Part shown: positions 9,982 through 18,670 of the stretch, piece by piece
How positions within the stretch are numbered: position 1 is the first letter of the stretch
Layout: each line of letters opens with the position of its first letter
From: Streptomyces chartreusis NRRL 3882
GTDB taxonomy: Bacteria; Actinomycetota; Actinomycetes; Streptomycetales; Streptomycetaceae
Direction of reading: 5' to 3'
NCBI RefSeq assembly: GCF_900236475.1
Contig: NZ_LT963352.1
Span: 5,460,001-5,524,000, forward strand
DNA: 64,000 bases
The notes under the pieces: model-generated
What the model saw: only the letters and a program-made list of their open reading frames with translations
Database searches by the model: none
Told to the model about the DNA's origin: nothing
Program-made: the position numbers and the translations under genes

Positions 9982-12306
9982 ATGTCCGGCGACAGTGCCG
10001 CTTCGGCGCCCGGACGGTCCGGGGCCCGCCCGGGGCGGCCTGTCGGGCGGAAGAAGGCGGGTTCCCGCTGGGCACGGTTCCTGGAGAGCGGGTTGCTGCT
10101 CCAGGGCGGGGTCCAGGGCAGTCCGGTCATCCGGCTGTTCATGCGGTGGGTGCGCCGGCCGCTGCTGCCCGTCATGCGGCTGTGGCGGCGCAACATCCAG
10201 CTCAAGGTCGTCGTCACCACGCTGCTGATGTCGCTGGGTGTGGTGCTGCTGCTGGGCTTCGTCGTCATCGGGCAGGTGCGCAACGGCCTGCTGGACGCCA
10301 AGGTGAAGGCGTCCCAGAGCCAGGCCACGGGCGGGTTCGCGGTGGCCAAGCAGCGGGCCGACGAGGCGGCGAGCGGCACCGGCGACGACGTCGCCACGGC
10401 GGACGGGCGCCCCGCGCAGAACGTCACCGAGTGGATGAGCGACCTCGTCTCCTCGCTGTCCAGCGGCGGCCAGGGCGCCTTCGAGGTGGTGACGCTCCCG
10501 GCGTCCGACGCGGACGGCGCGGGCGGCCGCGGGCAGCGTGCCTCCGGCGAGGTGGACTGGAGCAGGAGCGTGCCCGCTGACCTGCGCGAGCGGATCGGCA
10601 GCAGTACGACGGCCGCGCAGAGCTACACCCGCATCACGTACAACAACGCGATCAAGGACTCCCAGCCGGGCCTGGCCATCGGCAAGCAGGTCAACGACCC
10701 CAACGGGGACCCGTACCAGCTGTACTACCTCTTCCCGCTCACCCAGGAGGAGAAGTCGCTGAGCCTGGTCAAGGGCACCCTGGCGACGGCGGGGCTGTTC
10801 GTCGTGGTGCTGCTCGGGGCCATCGCCTGGCTCGTGGTGCGGCAGGTCGTCACGCCCGTGCGGATGGCGGCGGGGATTGCGGAGCGGCTGTCGGCCGGGC
10901 GGCTCCAGGAACGTATGAAGGTCACCGGTGAGGACGACATCGCGCGGCTCGGCGAGGCCTTCAACAAGATGGCGCAGAACCTCCAGCTGAAGATCAGCCA
11001 GCTGGAGGACCTGTCGCGGATGCAGCGCCGGTTCGTGTCGGACGTGTCGCACGAGCTGCGGACTCCGCTGACGACCGTACGGATGGCCGCGGACGTCATC
11101 CACGAGGCGCGGGAGGACTTCGACCCGGTGACCGCGCGGTCGGCGGAGCTGCTCGCCGACCAGCTGGACCGGTTCGAGTCGCTGCTCGCGGACCTGCTGG
11201 AGATCAGCCGGTTCGACGCGGGTGCAGCGGCGCTGGAGGCGGAGCCGATAGACCTCAGGGACGTCGTGCGCCGGGTCGTCAGCGGGGCCGAGCCGCTCGC
11301 GGAGCGCAAGGGCACGCGGATCCGCGTGCTCGGCGACCAGCAGCCCGTCGTCGCCGAGGCCGACGCCCGGCGCGTGGAGCGCGTGCTGCGCAACCTCGTC
11401 GTGAACGCCGTCGAGCACGGTGAGGGCAGGGACGTCGTCGTCAAGCTCGCCGCGGCCGGTGGCGCGGTCGCGGTCGCGGTGCGGGACTACGGCGTCGGGC
11501 TCAAGCCGGGCGAGGCGACCCGGGTGTTCAGCCGCTTCTGGCGGGCCGACCCGGCACGCGCGCGTACCACGGGTGGTACGGGTCTGGGGTTGTCCATCGC
11601 CCTGGAGGACGCGCGGCTGCACGGTGGCTGGCTTCAGGCGTGGGGCGAGCCGGGCGGCGGTTCGCAGTTCCGGCTGACGCTGCCCAGGACCGCGGACGAG
11701 CCGCTGCGGGGCTCGCCGATACCGCTGGAGCCCAAGGACTCGCGGCGCAACCGGGGGCTCGACGACGCCGGGCTGCCGTGTGGCGGCGGGGACGGCGAGA
11801 AGCGGGCGACCGTGCCGGCACAGTCGGCGAGCGGGCCGGTGCCGTCGGGGCCGGCGAGGGACCCGATAGCGCCGCGTGCGGCCTCCGCGGTCCCCACGGC
11901 CGATCCGACGGCGCTGCCGGGCAACGGCGCGCGCGTGGTGCCCCGGCCCGCCTCGGGCACGCGGCGGCAGGACGAGGCGCAGGCGAGCCCGGAGCGGCCG
12001 GTTCGCGACGGCGGGGCGAGCGGCCCGGAGGGCGCGGCCGGCCATGGCGCGGTCAGTGGTTCGTCAGGCGTGGTCGGCAATGGTGTGGTGAATGGTCCGG
12101 CTGGTAGTACTCACGGCCACGGTGTGGTGAGTGGTCCGGCGAGTACGGCCGGCAACGGCAGGCCGAGTGGTCCCGCTGGGGCCTCTCAAGACCCGGACGA
12201 CAGCGGGCCGCGGGACGCGGACAGGCACGACGGATCCGCGGGCCCGGGCCGGGAAACAGAGGCGGAGAGCGCGGACAGGCATGGGGAGGCATCTCGTGGG
12301 CGCTGA
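9982..12306 (+). CDS. mtrB: Sensor histidine kinase MtrB with long repetitive C-terminal tail
   Basis: A 774-aa kinase that phosphorylates MtrA. Two transmembrane helices (about residues 73-100 and 263-285) flank an extracytoplasmic sensor region. A HAMP linker follows, then the HisKA box VSDVSHELRTPLTTVRM with His357. The ATPase domain has the N box (RNLVVNAVEHGEG) and G boxes (YGVGLKPG, GGTGLGLSIALEDA). After the catalytic domain (about residue 570) comes a tail of roughly 200 residues rich in Gly, Ala, Pro and Ser, with repeated G(N/H)GxVxGPA-like units between about 690 and 735. The tail looks disordered. Its 3' end overlaps lpqB by 11 bases. Confidence 0.95.
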   Translation: MSGDSAASAPGRSGARPGRPVGRKKAGSRWARFLESGLLLQGGVQGSPVIRLFMRWVRRPLLPVMRLWRRNIQLKVVVTTLLMSLGVVLLLGFVVIGQVRNGLLDAKVKASQSQATGGFAVAKQRADEAASGTGDDVATADGRPAQNVTEWMSDLVSSLSSGGQGAFEVVTLPASDADGAGGRGQRASGEVDWSRSVPADLRERIGSSTTAAQSYTRITYNNAIKDSQPGLAIGKQVNDPNGDPYQLYYLFPLTQEEKSLSLVKGTLATAGLFVVVLLGAIAWLVVRQVVTPVRMAAGIAERLSAGRLQERMKVTGEDDIARLGEAFNKMAQNLQLKISQLEDLSRMQRRFVSDVSHELRTPLTTVRMAADVIHEAREDFDPVTARSAELLADQLDRFESLLADLLEISRFDAGAAALEAEPIDLRDVVRRVVSGAEPLAERKGTRIRVLGDQQPVVAEADARRVERVLRNLVVNAVEHGEGRDVVVKLAAAGGAVAVAVRDYGVGLKPGEATRVFSRFWRADPARARTTGGTGLGLSIALEDARLHGGWLQAWGEPGGGSQFRLTLPRTADEPLRGSPIPLEPKDSRRNRGLDDAGLPCGGGDGEKRATVPAQSASGPVPSGPARDPIAPRAASAVPTADPTALPGNGARVVPRPASGTRRQDEAQASPERPVRDGGASGPEGAAGHGAVSGSSGVVGNGVVNGPAGSTHGHGVVSGPASTAGNGRPSGPAGASQDPDDSGPRDADRHDGSAGPGRETEAESADRHGEASRGR

Positions 12307-14128
12307 CCGTGGGGGGCGTGGTCGGCGTACGCCCGCGCGCGTGATGGCGTACGCCGCCGGTGGCGTCCTGCTGCTGGCGGGGTGCGCCTCGATGCCGGAC
12401 AGCGGGGATCTGCGGGGTGTGGAGTCCACGCCGCGCCAGGACACCCAGGTGCGTGTGTTCGCGGTGCCGCCGGGGGAGGACGCACCGCCCTCGGAGATCG
12501 TGCAGGGCTTCCTGGAGGCGCTCACCAGCGACGATCCGCACTACAAGACCGCGCGGCAGTACCTGACCGGCGAGGCCGCCAAGACGTGGCAGCCGGAGCG
12601 TTCCACCACCGTGCTGACGGAGGGGCCGGGTGCCAAGCCCGAGGTGGGGGGCGGCGGGGAGGACACCGGCGAGATCTCGTACACGCTCACCGGTACCAAG
12701 GTGGCCACCGTGGACGCGCAGCAGGCGTACGCGCCGGCCACCGGGGCGTACGGGCGCACCGTGCACCTGACGCAGGACGAGAAGAGCCGGCAGTGGCGGA
12801 TCGACGCGCTGCCGCAGGGCGTCGTCATGGGCGAGTCGGACTTCCAGCGCAACTACATGTCCGTCAACAAGTACTACTTCGCTTCGAACACCACGGTGGC
12901 CGGGGCGGACACCCAGCCCACCACGGTCGCCGACCCCGTGTACGTCCGCCGGCGGGTGGACCCGATGACGCAGGTGGTGCGCTCCGTCCTGAGCGGGCCC
13001 ACGCGGTGGCTGGGGCCCGTCGTCCGGTCGAGCTTCCCCACCGGCACGGCGCTGCCGAAGAACGCCGGTGCCCTGACGCCCGACGACCGGAACAAGCTGA
13101 CCGTCCCGCTCAACGACAAGGCCGCGGGCGTCGGCACCAACCGGTGCGAGGAGATGGCGGCACAGCTGCTGTTCACGTTGCAGAGCCTCAGCCCCGCGGT
13201 GGAGGAGGTCGAGCTGCGGGTCGGCGGGGCGGAGCTGTGCTCGCTCGCGCAGGGCGCGGCCGATGCCGCCGCCTCCCGGAGCTCGGCGCGCCACCCCGAC
13301 TACCTGTACTTCGTCGACGCCAAGGACCGGCTGGTGCGGATCCCGGCGGGCAGCAGCGACACCAAGCCGGACCCGGCGCCGGGGGCGCTGGGCGAGGGTG
13401 ACACGGCACTGCGGTCGGTGGCGGTGTCGCGCGACGAGCACACCGCGGCCGGTGTCAGCCTCGACGGCAAGTCGCTGTACGTGGGGTCGCTGGTCTCGGG
13501 CGGCTCGCTGGGCGAGCCGGTACTGCGCAGCCACGGCCGGACCGAGGCCGACCGGCTGACGACTCCCAGCTGGGACGCGCACGACGGCCTGTGGGTGGCC
13601 GACCGAGACTCGGACAAGCCCCGGCTGCTCCTGCTGGAGGAGGGCAAGGGTGATCCGCTGGAGGTGCGCGTGCCGCACCTGGACGGGCGGGTCCAGGCTG
13701 TGCGGGTGGCCGCCGACGGAGTGCGGATCGCGCTCGTCGTGGAGAAGGGCGGCAAGAAGACCCTGCTCATCGGGCTGATCGAGCGGGAGGGGAAGCCGGG
13801 CGAACAGCCGACCGTCAGCGTGGTCGAACTGCGCTCGGCGACGCCGGAGTTGGAGGAGGTCACGGCCATGTCGTGGGCCGGGGACAGCCGGCTCGTGGTG
13901 GTCGGGCGTGAGCACGGTGGCGTGGAGCAGATGCGGTACGTCCAGGTCGACGGCTCCACGCCTGACGTTCCGGCGCCCGCGGCCCTGACCGGCGTGAAGG
14001 AGGTCACCGCCGCCGAGGACGAGCGGCTGCCGTTGGTGGCGTACTCGGTGGACGGCATCGTCCGGCTGCCGTCGGGCGCGCAGTGGCAGAAGGTGACGGA
14101 GGGGACGGCGCCGGTCTATCCGGGGTGA
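12296..14128 (+). CDS. lpqB: Lipoprotein LpqB (GerMN/Gmad domain)
   Basis: A 610-aa lipoprotein encoded directly after mtrAB, the arrangement that defines LpqB. In mycobacteria LpqB interacts with the extracytoplasmic part of MtrB and tunes its activity. The signal peptide ends with a lipobox LAGC (Cys30), preceded by an Arg-rich n-region. A GerMN-like region follows, and the C-terminal half has beta-propeller-like repeats. The GTG at 12296 is chosen because GGGGAGG lies 6 bases upstream; the ATG at 12281 would add five residues but lacks a clear ribosome site. The gene overlaps mtrB by 11 bases, indicating coupling, and ends in a terminator at 14136. Confidence 0.93.
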   Translation: MGADRGGRGRRTPARVMAYAAGGVLLLAGCASMPDSGDLRGVESTPRQDTQVRVFAVPPGEDAPPSEIVQGFLEALTSDDPHYKTARQYLTGEAAKTWQPERSTTVLTEGPGAKPEVGGGGEDTGEISYTLTGTKVATVDAQQAYAPATGAYGRTVHLTQDEKSRQWRIDALPQGVVMGESDFQRNYMSVNKYYFASNTTVAGADTQPTTVADPVYVRRRVDPMTQVVRSVLSGPTRWLGPVVRSSFPTGTALPKNAGALTPDDRNKLTVPLNDKAAGVGTNRCEEMAAQLLFTLQSLSPAVEEVELRVGGAELCSLAQGAADAAASRSSARHPDYLYFVDAKDRLVRIPAGSSDTKPDPAPGALGEGDTALRSVAVSRDEHTAAGVSLDGKSLYVGSLVSGGSLGEPVLRSHGRTEADRLTTPSWDAHDGLWVADRDSDKPRLLLLEEGKGDPLEVRVPHLDGRVQAVRVAADGVRIALVVEKGGKKTLLIGLIEREGKPGEQPTVSVVELRSATPELEEVTAMSWAGDSRLVVVGREHGGVEQMRYVQVDGSTPDVPAPAALTGVKEVTAAEDERLPLVAYSVDGIVRLPSGAQWQKVTEGTAPVYPG

Positions 14129-14135
14129 GGTGTGA

Positions 14136-14168
14136 CGCCCCCGTGGCCGGTGCCCGGGGGCGCGTTTT
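14136..14168 (+). terminator. Terminator after lpqB
   Basis: Stem CGCCCCC (14136-14142) / GGGGGCG (14156-14162) with a 13-nt loop, followed by CGTTTT. It lies 7 bases past the lpqB stop and should end the mtrAB-lpqB transcript. Confidence 0.75.
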
Positions 14169-14393
14169 CGGATCGGTCGCTTCTGCCGGGTGTCGCGTCG
14201 CTTGTCGCGTCGCGGGTCGCTCCCTGGGCCGCCTCAGGAGTCGCCCCACCGGGCCCCGACGGACTGTCCCACGGGCCGTCCCATCGCGCCGTCACCCGTG
14301 TGGGGGGCGAGTGGTTCGCCGGGCGGGGAGTCGTCCACAGGTCGTTGTCCACAGGGGTGGCAGGGCGGGGTCCGGGTGGGCACAGTGGTGGCC

Positions 14394-15290
14394 ATGCGGG
14401 GGTGGTGGCAGGACCTCACCGACCTGGTGCTGCCGGCCGAGTGCGGGGGCTGTGGGAGGCCTCGTACGGTGCTCTGTCCGGAGTGCCGTGCGGTGCTGAG
14501 CGGAGTCGCGGCACGCCGGGTGCGGCCGGTGCCGGAGCCGCCCGGGCTGCCCGTGGTGCACGCGGCGGCTGGGTACGCGGACGAGGTGCGGGCGGCGCTG
14601 CTGGCCCACAAGGAACGGGGCGCCCTGGCGCTCGCCCGTCCGCTCGGGGTGGCCTTGGCGGAAGCCGTGCGGGCGGGACTTCCGGCGGCGTGGTGCGGTT
14701 CCTGGGCCGGGTCTGAGAGGGCGTGGTCCGGGGACGTCGGGGCTCCTGTGCTGCTCGTGCCCGTTCCGTCGGGGCGGCGGGCCGTGCGGGCCCGGGGGCA
14801 TGATCCCGCGCGACGGATCGCGCTCGCGGCGGCGGGAGAGCTGCGGCGGTGCGGGGTTCCGGCCAGGGTGCTCGGCGCGCTGCGGCAGGTTCGGACCGTC
14901 GCCGACCAGTCGGGGCTCAACTCCCGGCAGCGGCTGGACAATCTCGCGGGCGCGCTGGCGGTGGTGCCCAAAGGCGCCCGGCTGCTGTCCGGCGGGCCGG
15001 TCGTCCTCGTCGACGACCTGATGACCACGGGGGCGTCCTTGGCGGAGGCCGCGCGGGCGGTGCGGGCGGCGGGGCCGGTTTCGAACGCTTCGGGGGCCGG
15101 GGCCGTGTACGGGGGTGAGACGTGGGAAAGCAGAGAGGAACAGAACGTCGGAACAAGGCGAGAGAGGACGGGCCGGTGGCCCGGCCGGCAGGGAATGACG
15201 GGCGCGGGCGGCGCCGGCGGAGTCGTCGACGTGGTGGGCGCGGCAGTGGTCGCGGCACCACCGGACTCTTTCGAAATAAACCGGAACTGA
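14394..15290 (+). CDS. ComF-like phosphoribosyltransferase family protein
   Basis: A 298-aa protein. The N-terminus has a ComF-type zinc finger with paired cysteines (CGGCGRP and CPEC). The C-terminal half has a type I phosphoribosyltransferase PRPP loop, VVLVDDLMTTGASLAEAARA. ComF members in naturally competent bacteria act in DNA uptake, but Streptomyces lacks a full competence apparatus here, so the role is unknown. The last 60 residues or so (after SNASGAGAVYGG) look non-conserved and might be a natural extension. The start is uncertain: the ATG at 14394 (MRGWWQDLTDL) fits the family N-terminus, but its ribosome site is weak and two GTGs lie just upstream. Confidence 0.85.
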   Translation: MRGWWQDLTDLVLPAECGGCGRPRTVLCPECRAVLSGVAARRVRPVPEPPGLPVVHAAAGYADEVRAALLAHKERGALALARPLGVALAEAVRAGLPAAWCGSWAGSERAWSGDVGAPVLLVPVPSGRRAVRARGHDPARRIALAAAGELRRCGVPARVLGALRQVRTVADQSGLNSRQRLDNLAGALAVVPKGARLLSGGPVVLVDDLMTTGASLAEAARAVRAAGPVSNASGAGAVYGGETWESREEQNVGTRRERTGRWPGRQGMTGAGGAGGVVDVVGAAVVAAPPDSFEINRN

Positions 15291-15602
15291 CTGAGATCTT
15301 GCGTCGTTGCAGGTAACGAGAGGGCTTATTCACCTGAACGGAGGTACGCCGCAGTAGAGGGTGACGACATCCGTCCAGGCGAGATATGTTCGGTTGAGAG
15401 GGAAAGCCGCAGGCCACACCTCTCAAATCCGAATGCCGTGCCGCGGGTTTTTTCTTCATCACTCGCGACGGTGGAGTGGAGATCTCGCCCACGGGGGAGG
15501 AGGTGGAAGTCACCGAGTCCGAGGTTCCGGGGCACACCGGGACCTGGTGCAAAAGGGAGACGCTCCGCACCGAAGCGGAGCGATCCGGGAACGGAGTTCT
15601 GC
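15291..15602 (+). promoter_or_regulatory. Long leader region of hpf with hairpin and T-run
   Basis: A 312-base non-coding stretch between comF and hpf. It contains a perfect 8-bp inverted repeat TTGAGAGG (15394-15401) / CCTCTCAA (15419-15426). About 20 bases later is GCGGG followed by six T residues (15448-15453), which is rare in this GC-rich DNA. The segment AAAGCCGC inside the hairpin loop can also pair, with one mismatch, to GCGGGTTT next to the T-run. That would give two mutually exclusive structures, as in an attenuator. Promoters could not be placed with confidence. Confidence 0.4.
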
Positions 15603-16301
15603 GTGGACATCGTCGTCAAGGGCCGCAAGACCGAGGTGCCCGAGCGGTTCCGGAAGCACGTGGCCGAGAAGCTGAAGCTGGAGAAGATCCAGAAGCTCGA
15701 TGGCAAGGTGATCAGCCTCGACGTCGAGGTGTCCAAGGAGCCGAACCCCAGGCAGGCCGACCGCTGTGACCGAGTGGAGATCACGCTCCGCTCCCGCGGT
15801 CCGGTGATCCGGGCGGAGGCAGCGGCGAGCGATCCGTACGCGGCGCTCGACCTGGCGGCGGAAAAGCTGGAAGCCCGGCTGCGCAGGCAACACGACAAGC
15901 GGTTCTCGCGCCGTGGCGCGCGCCGGATTTCGGCCGCGGAGGTCGCCGACCACGTCCCGGGTGTGGCGACGCTCAACGGAAACGGCCTGGTGCCGACTCC
16001 GGAGGAGGAGCCGGAAGAGGCCGTCCCCACGAAGAAGATCGGCTCGCTGGAAGTGCAGGGTGACGGCCCCATCGTCGTCCGCGAGAAGACCCACGTCGCA
16101 GCCCCGATGACCCTCGACCAGGCTCTCTACGAGATGGAACTGGTCGGGCACGACTTCTACCTGTTCGTCGACTCCGAGACCAAGGAACCGAGTGTCGTCT
16201 ACCGACGGCACGCCTACGACTACGGCGTGATCCACCTCAGGACGGACACCATGGTCACACACGCGCACGCCCCCGAGGCAGGCGGTGCGCTCGGCGGCTG
16301 A
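15603..16301 (+). CDS. hpf: Ribosome hibernation-promoting factor, long form
   Basis: A 232-aa long-form HPF/RaiA protein. The N-terminal S30AE domain (residues 1 to about 100, starting VDIVVKGRKTEVPERFRKHV) binds the 30S decoding centre. A charged linker follows, then the C-terminal HPF dimerisation domain, MTLDQALYEMELVGHDFYLF through YDYGVIHL (about residues 168-220), which joins two ribosomes into a 100S dimer. It conserves and silences ribosomes in stationary phase or dormancy. The GTG start is set by GGAG 6 bases upstream; the open frame extends further but upstream codons do not match the family. The long 5' leader suggests regulated expression. A hairpin terminator follows. Confidence 0.94.
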   Translation: MDIVVKGRKTEVPERFRKHVAEKLKLEKIQKLDGKVISLDVEVSKEPNPRQADRCDRVEITLRSRGPVIRAEAAASDPYAALDLAAEKLEARLRRQHDKRFSRRGARRISAAEVADHVPGVATLNGNGLVPTPEEEPEEAVPTKKIGSLEVQGDGPIVVREKTHVAAPMTLDQALYEMELVGHDFYLFVDSETKEPSVVYRRHAYDYGVIHLRTDTMVTHAHAPEAGGALGG

Positions 16302-16323
16302 CCATGCCGGGTGACAGCGGAGC

Positions 16324-16362
16324 GGGTGCCCCTGGAGCGCGTGTGCGCCCCCAGGGGCACCC
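16324..16362 (+). terminator. Terminator after hpf
   Basis: A perfect 12-bp stem GGGTGCCCCTGG (16324-16335) / CCAGGGGCACCC (16351-16362). The loop can extend the stem through GCGC/GCGC. It lies 22 bases after the hpf stop. A T-tract is lacking, as is common in Streptomyces. Confidence 0.75.
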
Positions 16363-16507
16363 CCGTGCGACCACTCGACGCCCCGCTCCGTCACCCTGGT
16401 GTCGTCCGGGCATGAAATCATGGTTGGCCACGGCCCAACCGGTGGGTCGTTGCTCTGGGTTGGCGATGGCTCAGGACCACAGGCCACAGCCTTCAGGGGG
16501 AGGAACG

Positions 16508-17254
16508 ATGGCGGACAGCTTCGGACCGATGCGTGACGAGGATGCCGACGACGGCGTCGTCGGCATGGGCCCGGACACGGACTCTCCACGCAAGGAACCG
16601 ATCAGAGTCCTTGTGGTCGACGACCACGCCCTGTTCCGCCGTGGCCTGGAGATCGTGCTGGCGGCGGAGGAGGACATCCAGGTCATCGGGGAGGCGGGCG
16701 ACGGCGCCGAGGCCGTCGAGAAGGCCGCCGACCTGCTGCCCGACATCGTCCTGATGGATGTGCGGATGCCCAAGCGCGGCGGGATCGAGGCGTGCACCTC
16801 CATCAAGGAGGTCGCCCCCAGCGCCAAGATCATCATGCTGACGATCAGCGACGAGGAAGCCGATCTCTACGACGCCATCAAGGCGGGCGCGACCGGCTAT
16901 CTCCTCAAGGAGATCTCGACGGACGAGGTGGCCACCGCCATTCGCGCGGTGGCCGACGGGCAGTCGCAGATCAGCCCGTCCATGGCGTCGAAGCTGCTCA
17001 CCGAGTTCAAGTCGATGATCCAGCGCACGGACGAACGCCGGCTGGTGCCCGCGCCGCGGCTGACGGACCGTGAACTGGAAGTCCTCAAACTCGTCGCGAC
17101 GGGGATGAACAACCGCGATATCGCCAAGGAGTTGTTCATCTCCGAGAACACCGTGAAGAACCATGTGCGCAACATCCTGGAGAAGCTTCAGCTGCACTCC
17201 AGGATGGAAGCGGTGGTGTATGCGATGCGGGAGAAGATCCTCGAGATCCGGTGA
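16508..17254 (+). CDS. NarL/FixJ-type response regulator (LuxR HTH)
   Basis: A 248-aa regulator. After a variable acidic N-terminus (about 30 residues) comes a receiver domain with VLVVDDHALFRRG, the phospho-acceptor Asp84 in LMDVRMP, and the conserved LLKEIS lysine. The C-terminal LuxR-type helix-turn-helix (LTDRELEVLKLVATGMNN through ISENTVKNHVRNIL) should bind DNA as a dimer. The ATG is preceded by GGGGGAGGA, a very strong ribosome site. No histidine kinase is adjacent, so this is an orphan regulator here. The upstream gap holds the hpf terminator and a small hairpin (GGTTGG/CCAACC, 16422-16440). The target genes cannot be inferred. Confidence 0.92.
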   Translation: MADSFGPMRDEDADDGVVGMGPDTDSPRKEPIRVLVVDDHALFRRGLEIVLAAEEDIQVIGEAGDGAEAVEKAADLLPDIVLMDVRMPKRGGIEACTSIKEVAPSAKIIMLTISDEEADLYDAIKAGATGYLLKEISTDEVATAIRAVADGQSQISPSMASKLLTEFKSMIQRTDERRLVPAPRLTDRELEVLKLVATGMNNRDIAKELFISENTVKNHVRNILEKLQLHSRMEAVVYAMREKILEIR

Positions 17255-17288
17255 TCCGGTCTCCGGTGATCCTTTGATCCGGTGGGGC

Positions 17289-18461
17289 TCAGGCCAGGAT
17301 GCGGGCGAGTTCCTTGACGAGGAGTTCGCGCAGGTCCGGTGCGTCGACCCGTTCCACGCGTACGTCCGTGCAGTCCACCCAGGTCGCCGCCTCGGCCAGG
17401 GCCTGGGCCACGGCCGGGACCGCCTTCGCGCCGTCGAGCGTGATCTGCTTGGCCACCAGCGTGCGGCCTTCGCGGGCCGGGTCCACGCGGCCGACGAGCC
17501 GGCCGCCGGCCAGGACGGGCATCGCGAAGTAGCCGTACACCCGCTTCTGCTTGGGGACGTAGGCCTCCAGGCGGTGGGTGAAGCCGAAGATCCGCTCCGT
17601 GCGCGCCCGTTCCCAGATCAGGGAGTCGAAGGGCGAGAGCAGCGTGGTGCGGTGGCGGCCACGCGGGGGTGTCTCCAGGGCCGCGGGGTCGGCCCAGGCC
17701 GGCTTGCCCCAGCCCTCGACCGTGACCGGGACGAGGCCTGAGTCGGCGATCACCGCGTCGACCTGCTCGCCCTTGAGGCGGTGGTAGTCGGCGATGTCCG
17801 CGCGCGTGCCGACGCCGAGGGACTGGCCCGCCAGGCGGACCAGGCGGCGCACGCACTCGGTGTCGTCCAGTTCGTCGTGCAGCAGGGCGTCCGGGATCGC
17901 GCGCTCGGCGAGGTCGTACACGCGCTTCCAGCCGCGGCGCTCCACGCAGACCACCTCGCCGTACATGAGCGCGCGTTCGACGGCGACCTTCGAGCCGGAC
18001 CAGTCCCACCAGTCGTTCGTCTTCTTCGCGCCGCCCAACTCCGTCGCCGTGAGGGGGCCTTCATCACGGAGCTGCTTGATGACCTCGTCGTAGGCGCCGT
18101 CCGGGAGCTCGTGGTTCCAGTGCGGGCGGTTGCGGTAGGCGCGGCGGCGGAAGGCGAAGTGCGGCCACTCCTCGATGGGGAGGATGCAGGCCGCGTGGGA
18201 CCAGTACTCGAAGGCGTGGGTGTCTTTCCAGTAGGCGTTCTCCACTGTCTTCCGGCCTACCGCGCCCAGGCGGGCGTACGGGACGAGTTCGTGGGAGCGG
18301 GCCAGGACCGAGATCGTGTCGAGCTGTATCGCCCCCAGGTGGCGGAGGATGCCGCGGACGCCGGAGCGGCGGTCGGGGGCACCGAGGAAGCCTTGGGCGC
18401 GGAGCGCGATTCTGCGGGCCTCGTCTGCGGAGAGCTCTGTTGCGGGGCGCGGGGTGGTCAT
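17289..18461 (-). CDS. YcaQ-like winged-helix DNA glycosylase (crosslink repair family)
   Basis: A 390-aa protein of the HTH_42/YcaQ family (AlkX/AZL-type glycosylases that unhook DNA interstrand crosslinks, or protect producers from genotoxins). The family catalytic QxD motif is present in AIQLDTISVLARSHELV at about residues 44-60. Other family blocks include YARLG, EYWSHAACILPIEEWPHF and the late DPAREGRTLVAKQ. The length matches the family. It is transcribed toward the response regulator gene, with only 34 bases between the two stops. Upstream lies the first copy of the hairpin-rich repeat. Whether it serves general repair or self-resistance cannot be said; no biosynthetic genes are nearby. 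Confidence 0.88.
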   Translation of the reverse strand: MTTPRPATELSADEARRIALRAQGFLGAPDRRSGVRGILRHLGAIQLDTISVLARSHELVPYARLGAVGRKTVENAYWKDTHAFEYWSHAACILPIEEWPHFAFRRRAYRNRPHWNHELPDGAYDEVIKQLRDEGPLTATELGGAKKTNDWWDWSGSKVAVERALMYGEVVCVERRGWKRVYDLAERAIPDALLHDELDDTECVRRLVRLAGQSLGVGTRADIADYHRLKGEQVDAVIADSGLVPVTVEGWGKPAWADPAALETPPRGRHRTTLLSPFDSLIWERARTERIFGFTHRLEAYVPKQKRVYGYFAMPVLAGGRLVGRVDPAREGRTLVAKQITLDGAKAVPAVAQALAEAATWVDCTDVRVERVDAPDLRELLVKELARILA

Positions 18462-18553
18462 GGTTTTGCACGATAGGGGGTGGGACTGACAGTGGGACTG
18501 GCGGTGGGGCGTGAGCCTGCGGGGTCGGGTGTGGGGTGCTGTGTGTTGGGGCT

Positions 18554-18635
18554 GGGGCCGGGTGGGTGCGCAGCCCGGCGTAGCGGGGTGCCGCTGCGCC
18601 CACTCATGCCGTCCTTTGCGGCACGATTGCCCGCA
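18554..18635 (+). repeat. Dispersed intergenic hairpin repeat, copy 1
   Basis: About 82 bases sharing long blocks with the sequences at 24845 and 32443. It opens with a GCCGGG/CCCGGC hairpin, then a GGGTGCCGCTGCGCCCAC block, and ends with a TGCCG/CGGCA hairpin followed by CGATTGCCCGCA. It lies between the 3' end of the GNAT gene and the 5' end of the YcaQ-like gene, both on the minus strand. Coordinates are approximate at the edges. Confidence 0.8.
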
Positions 18636-18636
18636 T

Positions 18637-18670
18637 CTCAGCAGCTCAGCAGCTCAGCAGCTGATCAGCT
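18637..18670. repeat. Short tandem repeat and palindrome at the GNAT stop
   Basis: Three exact 8-bp units CTCAGCAG (18637-18660) run into a 12-bp perfect palindrome AGCTGATCAGCT (18659-18670). The palindrome overlaps the stop codon of the minus-strand GNAT gene by two bases, so it may form the 3' end of that mRNA. Confidence 0.75.

Noticed and set aside
9874..12045. A 723-codon open frame antisense to mtrB
   Set aside because: No motif or start signal; mtrB on the other strand has all histidine kinase boxes.
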